Made by a program: the position numbers and the translations under genes
Notes under the pieces: model-generated
What the model was told of the DNA's origin: nothing
Seen by the model: only the letters and a program-made list of their open reading frames with translations
Database searches by the model: none
In this document: positions 53,423 through 62,810 of the stretch, piece by piece
How the letters are laid out: each line of letters starts with the position of its first letter
Numbering within the stretch: position 1 is the stretch's first letter
Source of the DNA: CAVSMC01 sp963728935
GTDB taxonomy: Bacteria; Pseudomonadota; Gammaproteobacteria; Burkholderiales; Casimicrobiaceae
Direction of reading: 5' to 3'
NCBI GenBank assembly: GCA_963728935.1
Contig: CAVSMC010000001.1
Location: forward strand, 2,790,001 to 2,854,000
Length of the DNA stretch: 64,000 bases

Positions 53423-55323
53423 AATCGCGTCGATTCATTCTCGCCGCGGGTGCGCTCGCCTGCGCGGCGATCGCGACACCCGCGCTCGCGCAGGGCGCGG
53501 TGCACGAGCAGTGGCGCTGGCTCACGTTCGTAGTGTTCGGCTGCATCATCGCGATCACGATGTACGTCACGTACGTCGCGGCCAAGCGCGTGAAGACCAC
53601 CGCCGACTTCTATGTTGCGGGCGGCGGCGTCTCCGGCCTGCAGAACGGCTGGGCGATCGCCGGCGACTACCTGTCGGCGGCGAGCTTCCTCGGCATCGCG
53701 GGGCTGATCTCGCTGTATGGCTACGACGGCTTCATGTATTCGGTGGGATGGCTCGTCGCGTACATCACCGTCCTGCTGGTGATCGCCGAGCCGTGCCGCA
53801 ACATCGGCAAGTACACGCTGTCCGACATTCTCGCCTACCGCAACGACCCGAAGGCGACGCGCATCGTCGGAGCGCTCTCCACGATCACCGTGTCGACGTT
53901 CTACCTGACCGCGCAGATGGTTGGCGGCGGCGTGCTCGTGAAGACGCTGATCGGCATCGACTACGAGATCTCGGTGATGGTCGTCGGCGTCCTGATGCTC
54001 GCTTACGTGCTGTTCGGCGGCATGGTCGCCACCACGTGGGTGCAGATCATCAAGGCGATCCTGCTCGTCACCGCGTCGATCCTGCTCGTGATGTTCGTCT
54101 GGACGCCGTACGGATTCAGCCTGCCGGGCTTCCTCCAGGCGGTCGTCGGCGACCCGAAGGTGCAGGCGCAGGTCGCGGCGCTGCTCGGTGACGCGGCGAA
54201 GAACATGACGCCCGAACAGCTCGGCCAGCGATTCCTCGAGCCGGGCCTGTTGTTCAAGGCGCCGATCGACCAGATCTCGCTCGGCATGGCGCTCGTGTTC
54301 GGCACCGCGGGGCTGCCGCACATCTTGATGCGCTTCTTCACCGTGCCGACGGCGCAGGACGCGCGCAAGAGCGTGATCTGGGCGATGGCGATCATCGGCG
54401 GCTTCTACGTGTTGACGCTGTTCCTCGGCATGGGCTCGGCGATGAAGGTCGGCGCCGCCAACATCAAGGCGGTAGACGCCGGCGGCAACATGGCCGGCCC
54501 GCTGCTCGCGCAGTACGTGGGCGGTGGCGCCGACTCGATGCTCGGCAACCTGTTCCTCGCCTTCGTCGCCGCTGTCGCGTTCGCGACGATCGTCGCCGTG
54601 GTCGCGGGCCTCGTGCTCGCCGCCGCTTCCGCAATGGCGCACGACCTCTACGTCGGCGTGATCCGCGAAGAGCACGTGACGCCGCAAGAGCAAGTGCGCG
54701 CCGCGCGGGTCGCGACCGTCATCGTCGGCGCGATCGCGATCACGATCGGCATCCTCTCGAAGGGCCAGAACGTCGCGCATCTGGTCGCGCTGGCTTTCGC
54801 GGTCGCCTCGTCGGCGAACTTCCCGTGCGTGCTGCTGACGCTGTTCTGGAAGCGTTGCAACACCGGCGGCATCGTTGCGGGAATGATCGTGGGTACGCTG
54901 GCAGCGATCCTGCTCGTGCTCGTTTCGCCCAACATGACGTATCCGCTGGCGATCAAGGCGGCGAACGACAAGACCGTCACGACCGAAACGGCGAACCTCG
55001 CCAAGCTCAACGCCGATCTCGCGGCGGCGCCCGACACCGCGGCGCAGGACAAGCTCAAGGCGGCGATCGCGAAGTCGGAAAAGGCGAAATCCGGGGCGGA
55101 CGCGAAGGTCAAGGAAATCGGCGACGCGCGCACCTCGATCATGGGGCTCGAGAAGCCGCTGTTCGACCTGCGCAACCCCGGCCTGATCTCGATCCCGCTC
55201 GGCTTCCTCGCCGTGATCCTCGGCTCGCTGCTCTATCGCGACAAGCGCGCCGAAGACATGTGGGACGAGCTCTACGTCCGCCAGAACACCGGCCTGCTCG
55301 CAGCGAAGGCTGCGGCGCACTGA
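53419..55323 (+). CDS. actP: Cation/acetate symporter family protein (ActP-like, SSS)
   Basis: The 634-residue protein has a signal-like first helix (to about 24) and then about 13 membrane segments of the sodium:solute symporter family (TADFYVAGGGVSGLQNGWAI, GDYLSAASFLGIAG, FFTVPTAQDARKS). It is longer than E. coli ActP because a charged, coiled-coil-like insert (about 520-575, NLAKLNADLAAAPDTAAQDK onward) precedes the last helix. Acetate or another short acid is the likely substrate. Confidence 0.88.
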   Translation: MKSRRFILAAGALACAAIATPALAQGAVHEQWRWLTFVVFGCIIAITMYVTYVAAKRVKTTADFYVAGGGVSGLQNGWAIAGDYLSAASFLGIAGLISLYGYDGFMYSVGWLVAYITVLLVIAEPCRNIGKYTLSDILAYRNDPKATRIVGALSTITVSTFYLTAQMVGGGVLVKTLIGIDYEISVMVVGVLMLAYVLFGGMVATTWVQIIKAILLVTASILLVMFVWTPYGFSLPGFLQAVVGDPKVQAQVAALLGDAAKNMTPEQLGQRFLEPGLLFKAPIDQISLGMALVFGTAGLPHILMRFFTVPTAQDARKSVIWAMAIIGGFYVLTLFLGMGSAMKVGAANIKAVDAGGNMAGPLLAQYVGGGADSMLGNLFLAFVAAVAFATIVAVVAGLVLAAASAMAHDLYVGVIREEHVTPQEQVRAARVATVIVGAIAITIGILSKGQNVAHLVALAFAVASSANFPCVLLTLFWKRCNTGGIVAGMIVGTLAAILLVLVSPNMTYPLAIKAANDKTVTTETANLAKLNADLAAAPDTAAQDKLKAAIAKSEKAKSGADAKVKEIGDARTSIMGLEKPLFDLRNPGLISIPLGFLAVILGSLLYRDKRAEDMWDELYVRQNTGLLAAKAAAH

Positions 55324-55365
55324 CTGTCCGCCACGCGCGAGACCCTCACCCGCCGCTTCGCGGCC

Positions 55366-55389
55366 CCCTCTCCCGCACGCGGGAGAGGG
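55366..55389. repeat. Perfect 11-base palindrome after actP
   Basis: CCCTCTCCCGC-AC-GCGGGAGAGGG, flanked by GACCCTCACCC and TTGAGGTGGGG. A close relative forms the 3' end of arnC at 15602-15624. Confidence 0.8.
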
Positions 55390-55413
55390 TTGAGGTGGGG
55401 TTCGCTGACCAAG

Positions 55414-55441
55414 AGCCCCCGCCGTCGCGCGGGGGTTTTTC
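55414..55441 (+). terminator. Rho-independent terminator after actP
   Basis: CCCCCGC and GCGGGGG pair across a six-base loop and are followed by TTTTT. It ends the DUF485-actP unit. Confidence 0.85.
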
Positions 55442-55477
55442 TTGCTCTCGACACGGATCGTGCTTACGCTTTCCCGG

Positions 55478-57370
55478 ATGCAAAGCACTGCGCCTTCGCC
55501 GCTCGTCGACGCGACGTTCGAATTCCTGCGTCGCTACGTGCCGTTCGACCGCATCGACGAGCAAACGCTGCGCGCCGTCGTGCCAAAGCTCTCGCTCGCA
55601 TACTTCGCGAAGGATTCGACGATCCTGTCGACGCAGAGCGGACCGATCTCGCACCTGCATATCGTTCAGCGCGGGCTCGTCGGGCGCCGGCCGAACGATT
55701 CGCAAGCCAATCCCGATCGCACCCTCGGGCCCGGCGAGATGTTCCCGGTCGGTGCGCTGTCCGCCGGCGGCACGACGACGAAGATCTTCCACGCGATCGA
55801 AGACACGTCTTGTTATCTGCTGCGCCGCGACGACTTCCTCGTTTTGCGCCAGGCGTCACCGGAATTCGAGCGCTTCTGTACGCAGGCGATTACCGAAACG
55901 CTGAAGCAGTCGCTCGAGAGCTTGTACGGCGAATACCGGCAGCGGGCGACCGAGCAGCAGTCGCTCACGCGCACGCTGGGCGAGCTCGTCAGAGGCGCGC
56001 CCGTCTCCTGCGCGGCGAGCGCGTCGCTGCGCGAAGCGGCGCAGCAGATGGCCGACGCGAAAGTGCGCACGATCATCATCTTGGCTGACGACGGCGCTCC
56101 GGTCGGCATGTTCACGCTCGTCGACATGCTGCGCCGTGTCGTGCTGCCCGAACGCTCGCTCGCGACGCCGATTCGCGACGTCATGACCTCGCCGATCTTC
56201 ACGCTGCCGGCGTCGGCGACCGCCTACGAAGCGATGCGCGTGATGGCCGAACGCGGCATACGACAGGTCGTCGTCGTCGAGAACGGCCGCTTGTCCGGCG
56301 TCATCAGCGAGCGCGACCTGTTTGCGCTTTCGCGCGTGTCGATGCGCCGGGTGATCGAGACGCTGCACGCGGCCGAAAGCATCGAGGCGCTCGCACGCGC
56401 CGGCGAGGACATCCGCAGGCTCACGCAGAACCTTCTTGCGCAAGGCGTATCGGCCGAACCGCTCACGCGCACGATCGCCGCACTGAACGATGCGTTGACG
56501 CGGCGCGTGATCGACCTCGCGCTCGCGCGGCATGATCTGGCGGATACCGGATGGTGCTGGCTCGCGCTCGGAAGCGAGGGTCGCGGCGAGCAGACGTTCG
56601 CCACCGATCAGGATAACGCGCTGCTCTTCCGCGCGCCGGAAGGCGCCGACGTGGCGGCGAAGCGCGAGCGGCTGCTCGCGTTCGCGCGCGACGTCAACGC
56701 GAGCCTCGACCGGCTCGGCTTTCCGCTGTGCACGGGCAACGTGATGGCGAGCAATCCCGAGCTGTGCCTGTCGACCGACGAATGGAAATCGAAGTTCCTC
56801 GCCTGGATTCGCGAGCCGACGCCGCAGGCGCTTCTCAACGCGAACATCGTGTTCGATTTTCGGCCGCTGTACGGCGAAATCACGCTGTCCGACGCTTTGC
56901 GCGAATGGCTGTTCGGCTACACGCAGGCGAACCCGACGTTCCTGCGGCTGATGGTGCAAAACGCGCTCGACGTCGAGCCGCCGCTCGGACTGATCCGCGC
57001 GTTCGTCGTCGACGACGAGGCGGCGGTCAAGGGCACGCTCGATCTCAAGACGCGCGGAACGCGCATCTTCGTCGACTGCGCGCGCGTATTCGCGCTCGCG
57101 CTCGGGCTGCCCGAGACCTCGACGGCGGCGCGGATGCGTCTCGCCGGCGTGCGGTTGAAGGTCGAGTCGCGCCACGTCGACGCGGCGGTCGAGGCGTTCC
57201 ACTTCCTGCAACTGCTGCGGCTTCGTCAGCAGGACCCGCCGGGCGCGCACGGCAACGCGAACCGAATCGATCCCTACGCGTTGCACGACGTCGATCAGAG
57301 GATGTTGAAGGAAGCGTTCCGCCAGGCGAAGCAGCTTCAGGAGCGGCTGCGCGTGTCGTATCGGTTGTGA
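55478..57370 (+). CDS. cNMP-binding/CBS/DUF294 putative nucleotidyltransferase
   Basis: The 630-residue cytoplasmic protein has a cyclic-nucleotide-binding-like domain (about 20-140) and two CBS domains (MADAKVRTIIILADDGAPVG and MAERGIRQVVVVENGRLSG). A DUF294 nucleotidyltransferase domain carries LGSEGRGEQTFATDQDNALL near 365, and DUF294_C is at the end. The pattern resembles PII-uridylyltransferase-type enzymes. It follows actP, as in many betaproteobacteria, and may sense energy or nucleotide state for the symporter. ATG 55478 is chosen over an earlier weak start. Confidence 0.88.
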   Translation: MQSTAPSPLVDATFEFLRRYVPFDRIDEQTLRAVVPKLSLAYFAKDSTILSTQSGPISHLHIVQRGLVGRRPNDSQANPDRTLGPGEMFPVGALSAGGTTTKIFHAIEDTSCYLLRRDDFLVLRQASPEFERFCTQAITETLKQSLESLYGEYRQRATEQQSLTRTLGELVRGAPVSCAASASLREAAQQMADAKVRTIIILADDGAPVGMFTLVDMLRRVVLPERSLATPIRDVMTSPIFTLPASATAYEAMRVMAERGIRQVVVVENGRLSGVISERDLFALSRVSMRRVIETLHAAESIEALARAGEDIRRLTQNLLAQGVSAEPLTRTIAALNDALTRRVIDLALARHDLADTGWCWLALGSEGRGEQTFATDQDNALLFRAPEGADVAAKRERLLAFARDVNASLDRLGFPLCTGNVMASNPELCLSTDEWKSKFLAWIREPTPQALLNANIVFDFRPLYGEITLSDALREWLFGYTQANPTFLRLMVQNALDVEPPLGLIRAFVVDDEAAVKGTLDLKTRGTRIFVDCARVFALALGLPETSTAARMRLAGVRLKVESRHVDAAVEAFHFLQLLRLRQQDPPGAHGNANRIDPYALHDVDQRMLKEAFRQAKQLQERLRVSYRL

Positions 57371-58032
57371 CGGCGATGGGCGTCGCAGCCGATCTCGTCA
57401 AGGGAGCGCTCGACTACTTGCTCGGCGGACCGGCGGTCGGCGGTCCGGACGAGGACCGGCTGCGTCGCTGGTTCGCGCTGCCCGGACCGGATCTCGTCGT
57501 GCCCCATGCGCGTGCTCGCTACGTCGTCGTCGCAACCGATGCGAGCGCGACGGATCGCCATCGGCGGCCGAGCGCGATCGCCGCGGTCACGATCGAACGC
57601 CTGCAGCTCGACTTTTCCGGTTGCTTCGACGCGCAGCTGCGCGCATCGCCGGCGAACGAGCCGAAGCGTGTGATCCTCGACTTCCTCGACTTCCTGCAAA
57701 AGGCGCCGCTGGTTGCTTTCGATGCGACGCTCGAGCGCGCGCGGCTCGAGCGGACGATGCGGGCGTTGCTTGGCGTACCTCTGCGCCACGCGTGGATCGA
57801 TCTGGGTGTCCTGCTGCCGGCGCTTTTTCGCGACACCGGATACCTATCGCTCGATGACTGGGTAGCGCGGCTGCGCGTTGCCACCGCGGTCAGCGAAGCG
57901 CCGCTGCGCACGGCGCTCGCAGGCGCGCAGCTATTGCAGGTCGCGCTCGACGCCGCCGTGCACGCCGGCGCCGCGAATGCGCGCGCGCTGATCGATCTCA
58001 CGCGGGCCGAGCCGTTCGTCCGAGGATCGTAA
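57367..58032 (+). CDS. DnaQ-like exonuclease homologue with lost active site
   Basis: The 221-residue protein occupies the place of the 3'-5' exonuclease that commonly follows the CBS-DUF294 gene and still aligns over its length (RARYVVVATDASATDRHRR, KAPLVAFDATLERARLERTM, LAGAQLLQVALDAA). The acidic D-x-E of the first motif reads A-T-D, and the later His/Asp motif reads APLRTALAG. All DEDD(h) residues therefore appear gone. GTG 57367 overlaps the upstream TGA (GTGA); ATG 57376 is an alternative. Confidence 0.7.
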   Translation: MTAMGVAADLVKGALDYLLGGPAVGGPDEDRLRRWFALPGPDLVVPHARARYVVVATDASATDRHRRPSAIAAVTIERLQLDFSGCFDAQLRASPANEPKRVILDFLDFLQKAPLVAFDATLERARLERTMRALLGVPLRHAWIDLGVLLPALFRDTGYLSLDDWVARLRVATAVSEAPLRTALAGAQLLQVALDAAVHAGAANARALIDLTRAEPFVRGS

Positions 58033-58098
58033 CGCAATCGGCCGTTTGCCAACGCGGCGAGCGTTTCGCATAATGGCGCACCTTTGCACACCGACTCC

Positions 58099-58854
58099 AT
58101 GGCCGGCGACACCATCCTCGAAACTCGCGGGCTCACCAAGGAGTTCAAGGGCTTCGTCGCCATCAAGGACGTGAACCTCTCGGTGCGTCGCGGCACGATC
58201 CACGCGCTGATCGGTCCGAACGGCGCCGGCAAGACGACCTGTTTCAACCTGCTCACGCATTTTCTCACGCCGACGCGCGGGCAGATCTTCTACGACGGCG
58301 CGGAGATTACCGGTCAGCGCCCCGCGGCGATCGCGCGCATGGGGCTCGTGCGCTCGTTCCAGATCTCGGCGGTGTTTCCGCATTTGACGGTGCTCGAGAA
58401 CGTTCGCATCGCGCTGCAGCGCAAGCGTGGCGATTCGTTCGTATTCTGGCGGTCGGACCGCACGCTTGCGGCCCTCGACGGCGCCGTGCACGAATTGCTC
58501 CATGCCGTGGCGCTCGACGAATACGCGCGCACGCCGACCGTCGAATTGCCCTACGGCCGCAAACGCGCGCTCGAGATCGCGACGACGCTCGCGCTCGAGC
58601 CGCAATTGATGTTGCTCGACGAGCCGATGGCGGGGATGGCGCACGAGGACGTCGAGCGCATCTCCGCGCTCGTGCGCAACGCGGCGAAGAATCGCACCGT
58701 GTTGATGGTCGAGCACAACCTTTCCGTCGTGGCGAATCTGTCCGATCACATTACCGTGCTCGCGCGCGGCGAGATCCTCGCCGAAGGCGACTACGCGACC
58801 GTATCGAAGCACCCGGCGGTCATCGAAGCGTACCTCGGGCAAACGCATGCCTGA
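58099..58854 (+). CDS. livG: LivG-type ABC transporter ATPase, second transporter
   Basis: The 251-residue ATPase has Walker A IGPNGAGKTT, LPYGRKRALEIATTLAL as signature region, Walker B LMLLDEPMAGM and the H-loop MVEHN. It is the first gene of a rightward livG-livF-livK-livH-livM set. ATG 58099 is preferred over a TTG five codons earlier. Confidence 0.92.
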   Translation: MAGDTILETRGLTKEFKGFVAIKDVNLSVRRGTIHALIGPNGAGKTTCFNLLTHFLTPTRGQIFYDGAEITGQRPAAIARMGLVRSFQISAVFPHLTVLENVRIALQRKRGDSFVFWRSDRTLAALDGAVHELLHAVALDEYARTPTVELPYGRKRALEIATTLALEPQLMLLDEPMAGMAHEDVERISALVRNAAKNRTVLMVEHNLSVVANLSDHITVLARGEILAEGDYATVSKHPAVIEAYLGQTHA

Positions 58855-59596
58855 CGAGCGCGCGGCCGCGGCCCCCGTGGTGCCGGCCGCCGCAGGCACG
58901 CCGTTGCTCGCGGTGCGCGAGCTGCATTCGTGGTACGGTGAGTCGCATATCCTGCACGGCACGAGCTTCGACGTGCGCGCCGGCGAGGTCGTCACGCTGC
59001 TCGGCCGCAACGGCGTCGGCAAGACGACGACGCTGAAGTCGATCATGGGCGTGGTCGGGCAGCGCGAAGGATCGGTGCAGTTCAACGGACGGGAAATCGT
59101 GCGCTGGCCGCCGAACCGCATCGCGCGCCTCGGCATCGCATGGTGTCCGGAGGAGCGCGGGATCTTCGCGAGCCTCAACGTCGCGGAGAACCTGTTGCTG
59201 CCTCCGCAGATCGGCGAAGGAGGGCTCTCGCTCGCGCAGATCTTCGAGCTGTTCCCGAACCTCAAGGATCGCCTGAAAAGCCAGGGTACGAAGCTCTCCG
59301 GCGGCGAGCAGCAGATGCTCGCGATCGGCCGCATTCTTCGCACCGGCGCGCGACTGCTGCTGCTCGACGAGCCAACCGAAGGCCTCGCGCCGGTGATCGT
59401 CCAGCAAATCGGCCGCACGATCGCGAAGCTCAAGGCATCGGGCTTCACGATCCTGCTGGTCGAGCAGAACTTCCGGTTCGCCGCGACCGTCGCCGACCGG
59501 CATTATGTGATGGAGCATGGCCGCGTCGTCGACATGATCCCCAACGGCGAGCTCGACGCGAACATGGCCAAGCTGCACGACTATCTGGGTGTCTGA
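58847..59596 (+). CDS. livF: LivF-type ABC transporter ATPase, second transporter
   Basis: The 249-residue ATPase has Walker A LLGRNGVGKTT, the signature LSGGEQQMLAIGRIL, Walker B LLLLDEPTEGLAP and LLVEQNF. It overlaps livG by eight bases. Confidence 0.92.
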   Translation: MPDERAAAAPVVPAAAGTPLLAVRELHSWYGESHILHGTSFDVRAGEVVTLLGRNGVGKTTTLKSIMGVVGQREGSVQFNGREIVRWPPNRIARLGIAWCPEERGIFASLNVAENLLLPPQIGEGGLSLAQIFELFPNLKDRLKSQGTKLSGGEQQMLAIGRILRTGARLLLLDEPTEGLAPVIVQQIGRTIAKLKASGFTILLVEQNFRFAATVADRHYVMEHGRVVDMIPNGELDANMAKLHDYLGV

Positions 59597-59618
59597 CACG
59601 ATGAAGGAGGAGAGAAGC

Positions 59619-60836
59619 ATGAAGACGTTCAAACGCAACATTGCGGCCGCCGCGATTGCCGCTGCGCTCGGGTTCGCCGGCACGGCGGCCGCGCAGGTAT
59701 CGGACAACGTGATCAAGATCGGCGTGCTGTCCGACATGTCGAGCCTATACACCGATCTCGCGGGCGCGGGTTCGGTCGTCGCCGCGCGGATGGCGGTCGA
59801 GGACTCCGGCATCGAGAAGCGCGGCTACAAGGTCGAGTTCCTCTCGGCCGATCATCAGAACAAGGCGGACGTCGGCAGCGGCATCGCGCGGCAGTGGTAC
59901 GACATCGACAAGGTCGATGTGATCGTCGACGTGCCGAACTCCGGCGTTGCCCTCGCCGTGAACCAGATCACCAAGGACAAGGGCAAGGCGTTCCTCGTCT
60001 CCGGTGCCGCATCGTCAGATCTCACCGGCAAGGCGTGCTCGCCGAACACGATCCACTGGACGTACGACACGTGGATGCTCGCGAACGGCACCGGCAGCGC
60101 GATCGTGAAGACCGGCGGCGACTCGTGGTTCTTCATCACCGCCGACTACGCGTTCGGTCACGCACTCGAGCGCGACACGGCGGCGGTTGTCACGAAGAAC
60201 GGCGGCAAGATCCTGGGCAGCGTCAAGGTGCCGCTCAACAATCAGGACTTCAGCTCGTTCCTGCTGCAGGCGCAGGCGTCGAAGGCGAAGATCATCGGCC
60301 TCGCCAACGCCGGCGGCGACACGACCAACTCGATCAAGCAGGCGGCCGAGTTCGGCATCGTCAAAGGCGGGCAGAATCTCGCCGGGCTCCTCGTGTTCCT
60401 GACCGACATCCATTCGCTCGGCTTGCAGACCGCGCAGGGGTTGATCTTCACCGAGACGTTCTACTGGGACATGAACGACAAGACGCGCGCGTTCGCGAAA
60501 CGCTTCTCCGAGCGCGACAAGGGCATTCATCCGACGATGGTGCACGCGGGCGTCTATTCGGCGGTGCTGCACTACCTGAAGGCGGTCGAGGCGCTCAAGA
60601 GCGACGACGGCACGAAGGTGATCGCGAAAATGAAAGAGATGCCGACCGACGATCCGCTGTTCGGCAAGGGAACGGTTCGCGCCGATGGCCGCAAGATCCA
60701 TCCGGCGTATCTCGTCGAAGCGAAGAAGCCGTCCGAGTCGAAGGGCGAGTGGGACCTGTACAAGATCCGCGCGACGATCCCGGCCGACCAGGCATTCCGC
60801 CCGATCAATCAGGGAGAGTGCCCGCTCGTCAAGTGA
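59619..60836 (+). CDS. livK: Liv-type substrate-binding protein, second transporter
   Basis: The 405-residue protein has a signal peptide ending TAAAQ and the Peripla_BP_6 start IKIGVLSDMSSLYTDLAGAG. It differs clearly from the two aromatic-locus binding proteins (SSDLTGKACSPNTIHWTYDTW, ITADYAFGHALERD). GGAGGAGAGAAGC precedes ATG 59619. The ligand is unknown. Confidence 0.9.
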   Translation: MKTFKRNIAAAAIAAALGFAGTAAAQVSDNVIKIGVLSDMSSLYTDLAGAGSVVAARMAVEDSGIEKRGYKVEFLSADHQNKADVGSGIARQWYDIDKVDVIVDVPNSGVALAVNQITKDKGKAFLVSGAASSDLTGKACSPNTIHWTYDTWMLANGTGSAIVKTGGDSWFFITADYAFGHALERDTAAVVTKNGGKILGSVKVPLNNQDFSSFLLQAQASKAKIIGLANAGGDTTNSIKQAAEFGIVKGGQNLAGLLVFLTDIHSLGLQTAQGLIFTETFYWDMNDKTRAFAKRFSERDKGIHPTMVHAGVYSAVLHYLKAVEALKSDDGTKVIAKMKEMPTDDPLFGKGTVRADGRKIHPAYLVEAKKPSESKGEWDLYKIRATIPADQAFRPINQGECPLVK

Positions 60837-60892
60837 CGCGGATGTCCGCGAGCAAGAGGCAAAGCCTCGCAGCGATCGGAAACAGCCGCGTC

Positions 60893-60959
60893 ATCCCCGC
60901 GAACGCGGAGATCCAGCGTCGTTCGACGCAAGACGCTGGATTCCCGCGTTCGCGGCAAT
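60893..60959. repeat. Paired palindromic (REP-like) element, copy 3
   Basis: ATCCCCGCG-AA-CGCGGAGAT (60893-60912) and ATTCCCGCG-TT-CGCGGCAAT (60940-60959) face each other. CCAGCGTC (60913-60920) and GACGCTGG (60932-60939) pair perfectly between them. It lies inside the transporter operon between livK and livH. Confidence 0.8.
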
Positions 60960-60973
60960 GACGGGATAACCCC

Positions 60974-61837
60974 ATGCCGGCGCTCTTCGGCCAACTGCTG
61001 ATCGGTCTGATCAACGGCGCGTTCTACGCGATGCTTTCGCTCGGCCTCGCGGTGATATTCGGCCTGCTCAACATCATCAACTTCACGCACGGCGCGCTGT
61101 ACATGATGGGCGCGTTCTGCGCGTGGTTCCTGCTGCAGTGGGCGGGGCTCGGCTACTGGTGGTCGCTGCTGATCTCGCCGATCGTCGTCGGCATCACCGG
61201 CATCGTCATCGAACGGCTGATGCTCGCGAGACTCTACAAGCTCGACCATCTCTACGGACTGTTGCTGACGTTCGGGCTCGCGCAGGTGATCCAGGGGTTG
61301 TTCACCAACTACTTCGGCAGCTCGGGCTTGCCGTACCAGCTCCCGCCCGAGCTCACCGGCGGCATCAACTTGGGCTTCATGTTCCTGCCGAAATACCGCG
61401 CCTGGGTCATCGTCGCGTCGATGATCGTGTGCTTCTCGACGTGGTTCGTGATCGAGCGCACGAAGCTCGGGTCGTACCTGCGCGCCGCCACCGAAAACCC
61501 GCCGCTCGTGCAGGCATTCGGCGTCAACGTGCCGCGGATGGTCACGCTCACGTACGGCTTCGGCGTCGCGCTCGCGGCGCTTGCCGGCGTGATGGCGGCA
61601 CCGATCAACCAAGTGGCGCCGCAGATGGGCGCGAACCTGATCATCGTCGTGTTCGCGGTCGTCGTAATCGGCGGCATGGGCTCGATCGCCGGGTCGATCG
61701 TGACAGGCTTCGGCCTCGGCGTCGTCGAAGGGCTCACCAAGTACTTCTGGCCGGAAGCGTCGAGCACCGTCATTTTCGTGATCATGGCGATCGTGCTGCT
61801 GATCAAGCCCGCCGGATTGTTCGGCCGGGAGCGCTGA
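60974..61837 (+). CDS. livH: LivH-type permease, second transporter
   Basis: The 287-residue permease has about eight membrane segments, with FGLLNIINFTHGALYMMGAF near 29-48. The loop IERTKLGSYLRAATENPPLV and VVVIGGMGSIAGSIV follow. It is separated from livK by the REP-like element. Confidence 0.9.
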   Translation: MPALFGQLLIGLINGAFYAMLSLGLAVIFGLLNIINFTHGALYMMGAFCAWFLLQWAGLGYWWSLLISPIVVGITGIVIERLMLARLYKLDHLYGLLLTFGLAQVIQGLFTNYFGSSGLPYQLPPELTGGINLGFMFLPKYRAWVIVASMIVCFSTWFVIERTKLGSYLRAATENPPLVQAFGVNVPRMVTLTYGFGVALAALAGVMAAPINQVAPQMGANLIIVVFAVVVIGGMGSIAGSIVTGFGLGVVEGLTKYFWPEASSTVIFVIMAIVLLIKPAGLFGRER

Positions 61838-61838
61838 C

Positions 61839-62810
61839 GTGGCGACGACGAGCGCGGCAACGGCCAACCCGTCCGCGCGCAGCGAGCGCGTCGCGATGGC
61901 GATCGTCGCGGCGCTCCTCGCCATCGCGCCGTATCTCGGCCTCTATCCGGTGTTCGTGATGAAGGCGCTTTGCTTCGCGCTGTTCGCGTGCGCGTTCAAC
62001 CTTCTGATCGGCTACGGCGGCCTGCTGTCGTTCGGCCATGCGATGTTCCTCGGCAGCGCGGGCTACGTTAGCGCGCACGCCGCCAAGCACTGGGGCGTCA
62101 CCCCCGAGATCGCGATCGTCCTCGGCACCGCCGCGGCGTTCGTGCTCGGTGTTGTCACCGGGGCGCTCGCCATTCGGCGGCACGGCATCTACTTCGCGAT
62201 GATCACGCTCGCGCTCGCGCAGATGATCTACTTCTTCTGCCTGCAGGCGCCGTTCACCGGCGGCGAAGACGGTATCCAGTCGGTGCCGCGGGGACGGCTG
62301 TTCGGGATCATCGATCTCGCGCACCCGCTTGCGATGTACTACACGGTGCTCGCGATCTTCATCGGCGGCTTCGTGCTGATCTATCGGACCATCCATTCGC
62401 CGTTCGGGCAGGTGCTGAAGGCGATCCGCGAAAACGAGCCACGCGCGATTTCGCTCGGCTACGACGCGGAGCGCTACAAATTGCTCGCGTTCGTGCTGTC
62501 GGCGACGCTCGCCGGACTCGCCGGCGCAACGAAGGCGATCGTGTTCCAGCTCGCCTCGCTCACCGACGTGCAGTGGCAGATGTCCGGAGAGGTCGTGCTG
62601 ATGACGCTGTTGGGGGGAATGGGAACGATCTTCGGACCGGTCGTCGGCGCGTTCGTCATCATCAGTCTCGAGAACTATCTCGCCGGCTTCGGGCAATGGG
62701 TCAGCGTGATCACCGGCGCCATCTTCGTCGTCTGCGTGCTCGCGTTTCGACGCGGTATCGTTGGCGAGCTCGCGGCGTGGTGGGCGCGCCGCAGGGCGCC
62801 GCCGTCATGA
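61839..62810 (+). CDS. livM: LivM-type permease, second transporter
   Basis: The 323-residue permease has the GYGGLLSFGHAMFLGSAGYV block and the loop TIHSPFGQVLKAIRENEPRA. TLLGGMGTIFGPVVGAFVI follows. It starts with GTG 61839, one base after the livH stop. Confidence 0.9.
   Translation: MATTSAATANPSARSERVAMAIVAALLAIAPYLGLYPVFVMKALCFALFACAFNLLIGYGGLLSFGHAMFLGSAGYVSAHAAKHWGVTPEIAIVLGTAAAFVLGVVTGALAIRRHGIYFAMITLALAQMIYFFCLQAPFTGGEDGIQSVPRGRLFGIIDLAHPLAMYYTVLAIFIGGFVLIYRTIHSPFGQVLKAIRENEPRAISLGYDAERYKLLAFVLSATLAGLAGATKAIVFQLASLTDVQWQMSGEVVLMTLLGGMGTIFGPVVGAFVIISLENYLAGFGQWVSVITGAIFVVCVLAFRRGIVGELAAWWARRRAPPS

Noticed and set aside
53335..55488. A 717-residue minus-strand frame opposite actP
   Set aside because: Highly charged shadow of a membrane-protein gene, with no recognisable domain.
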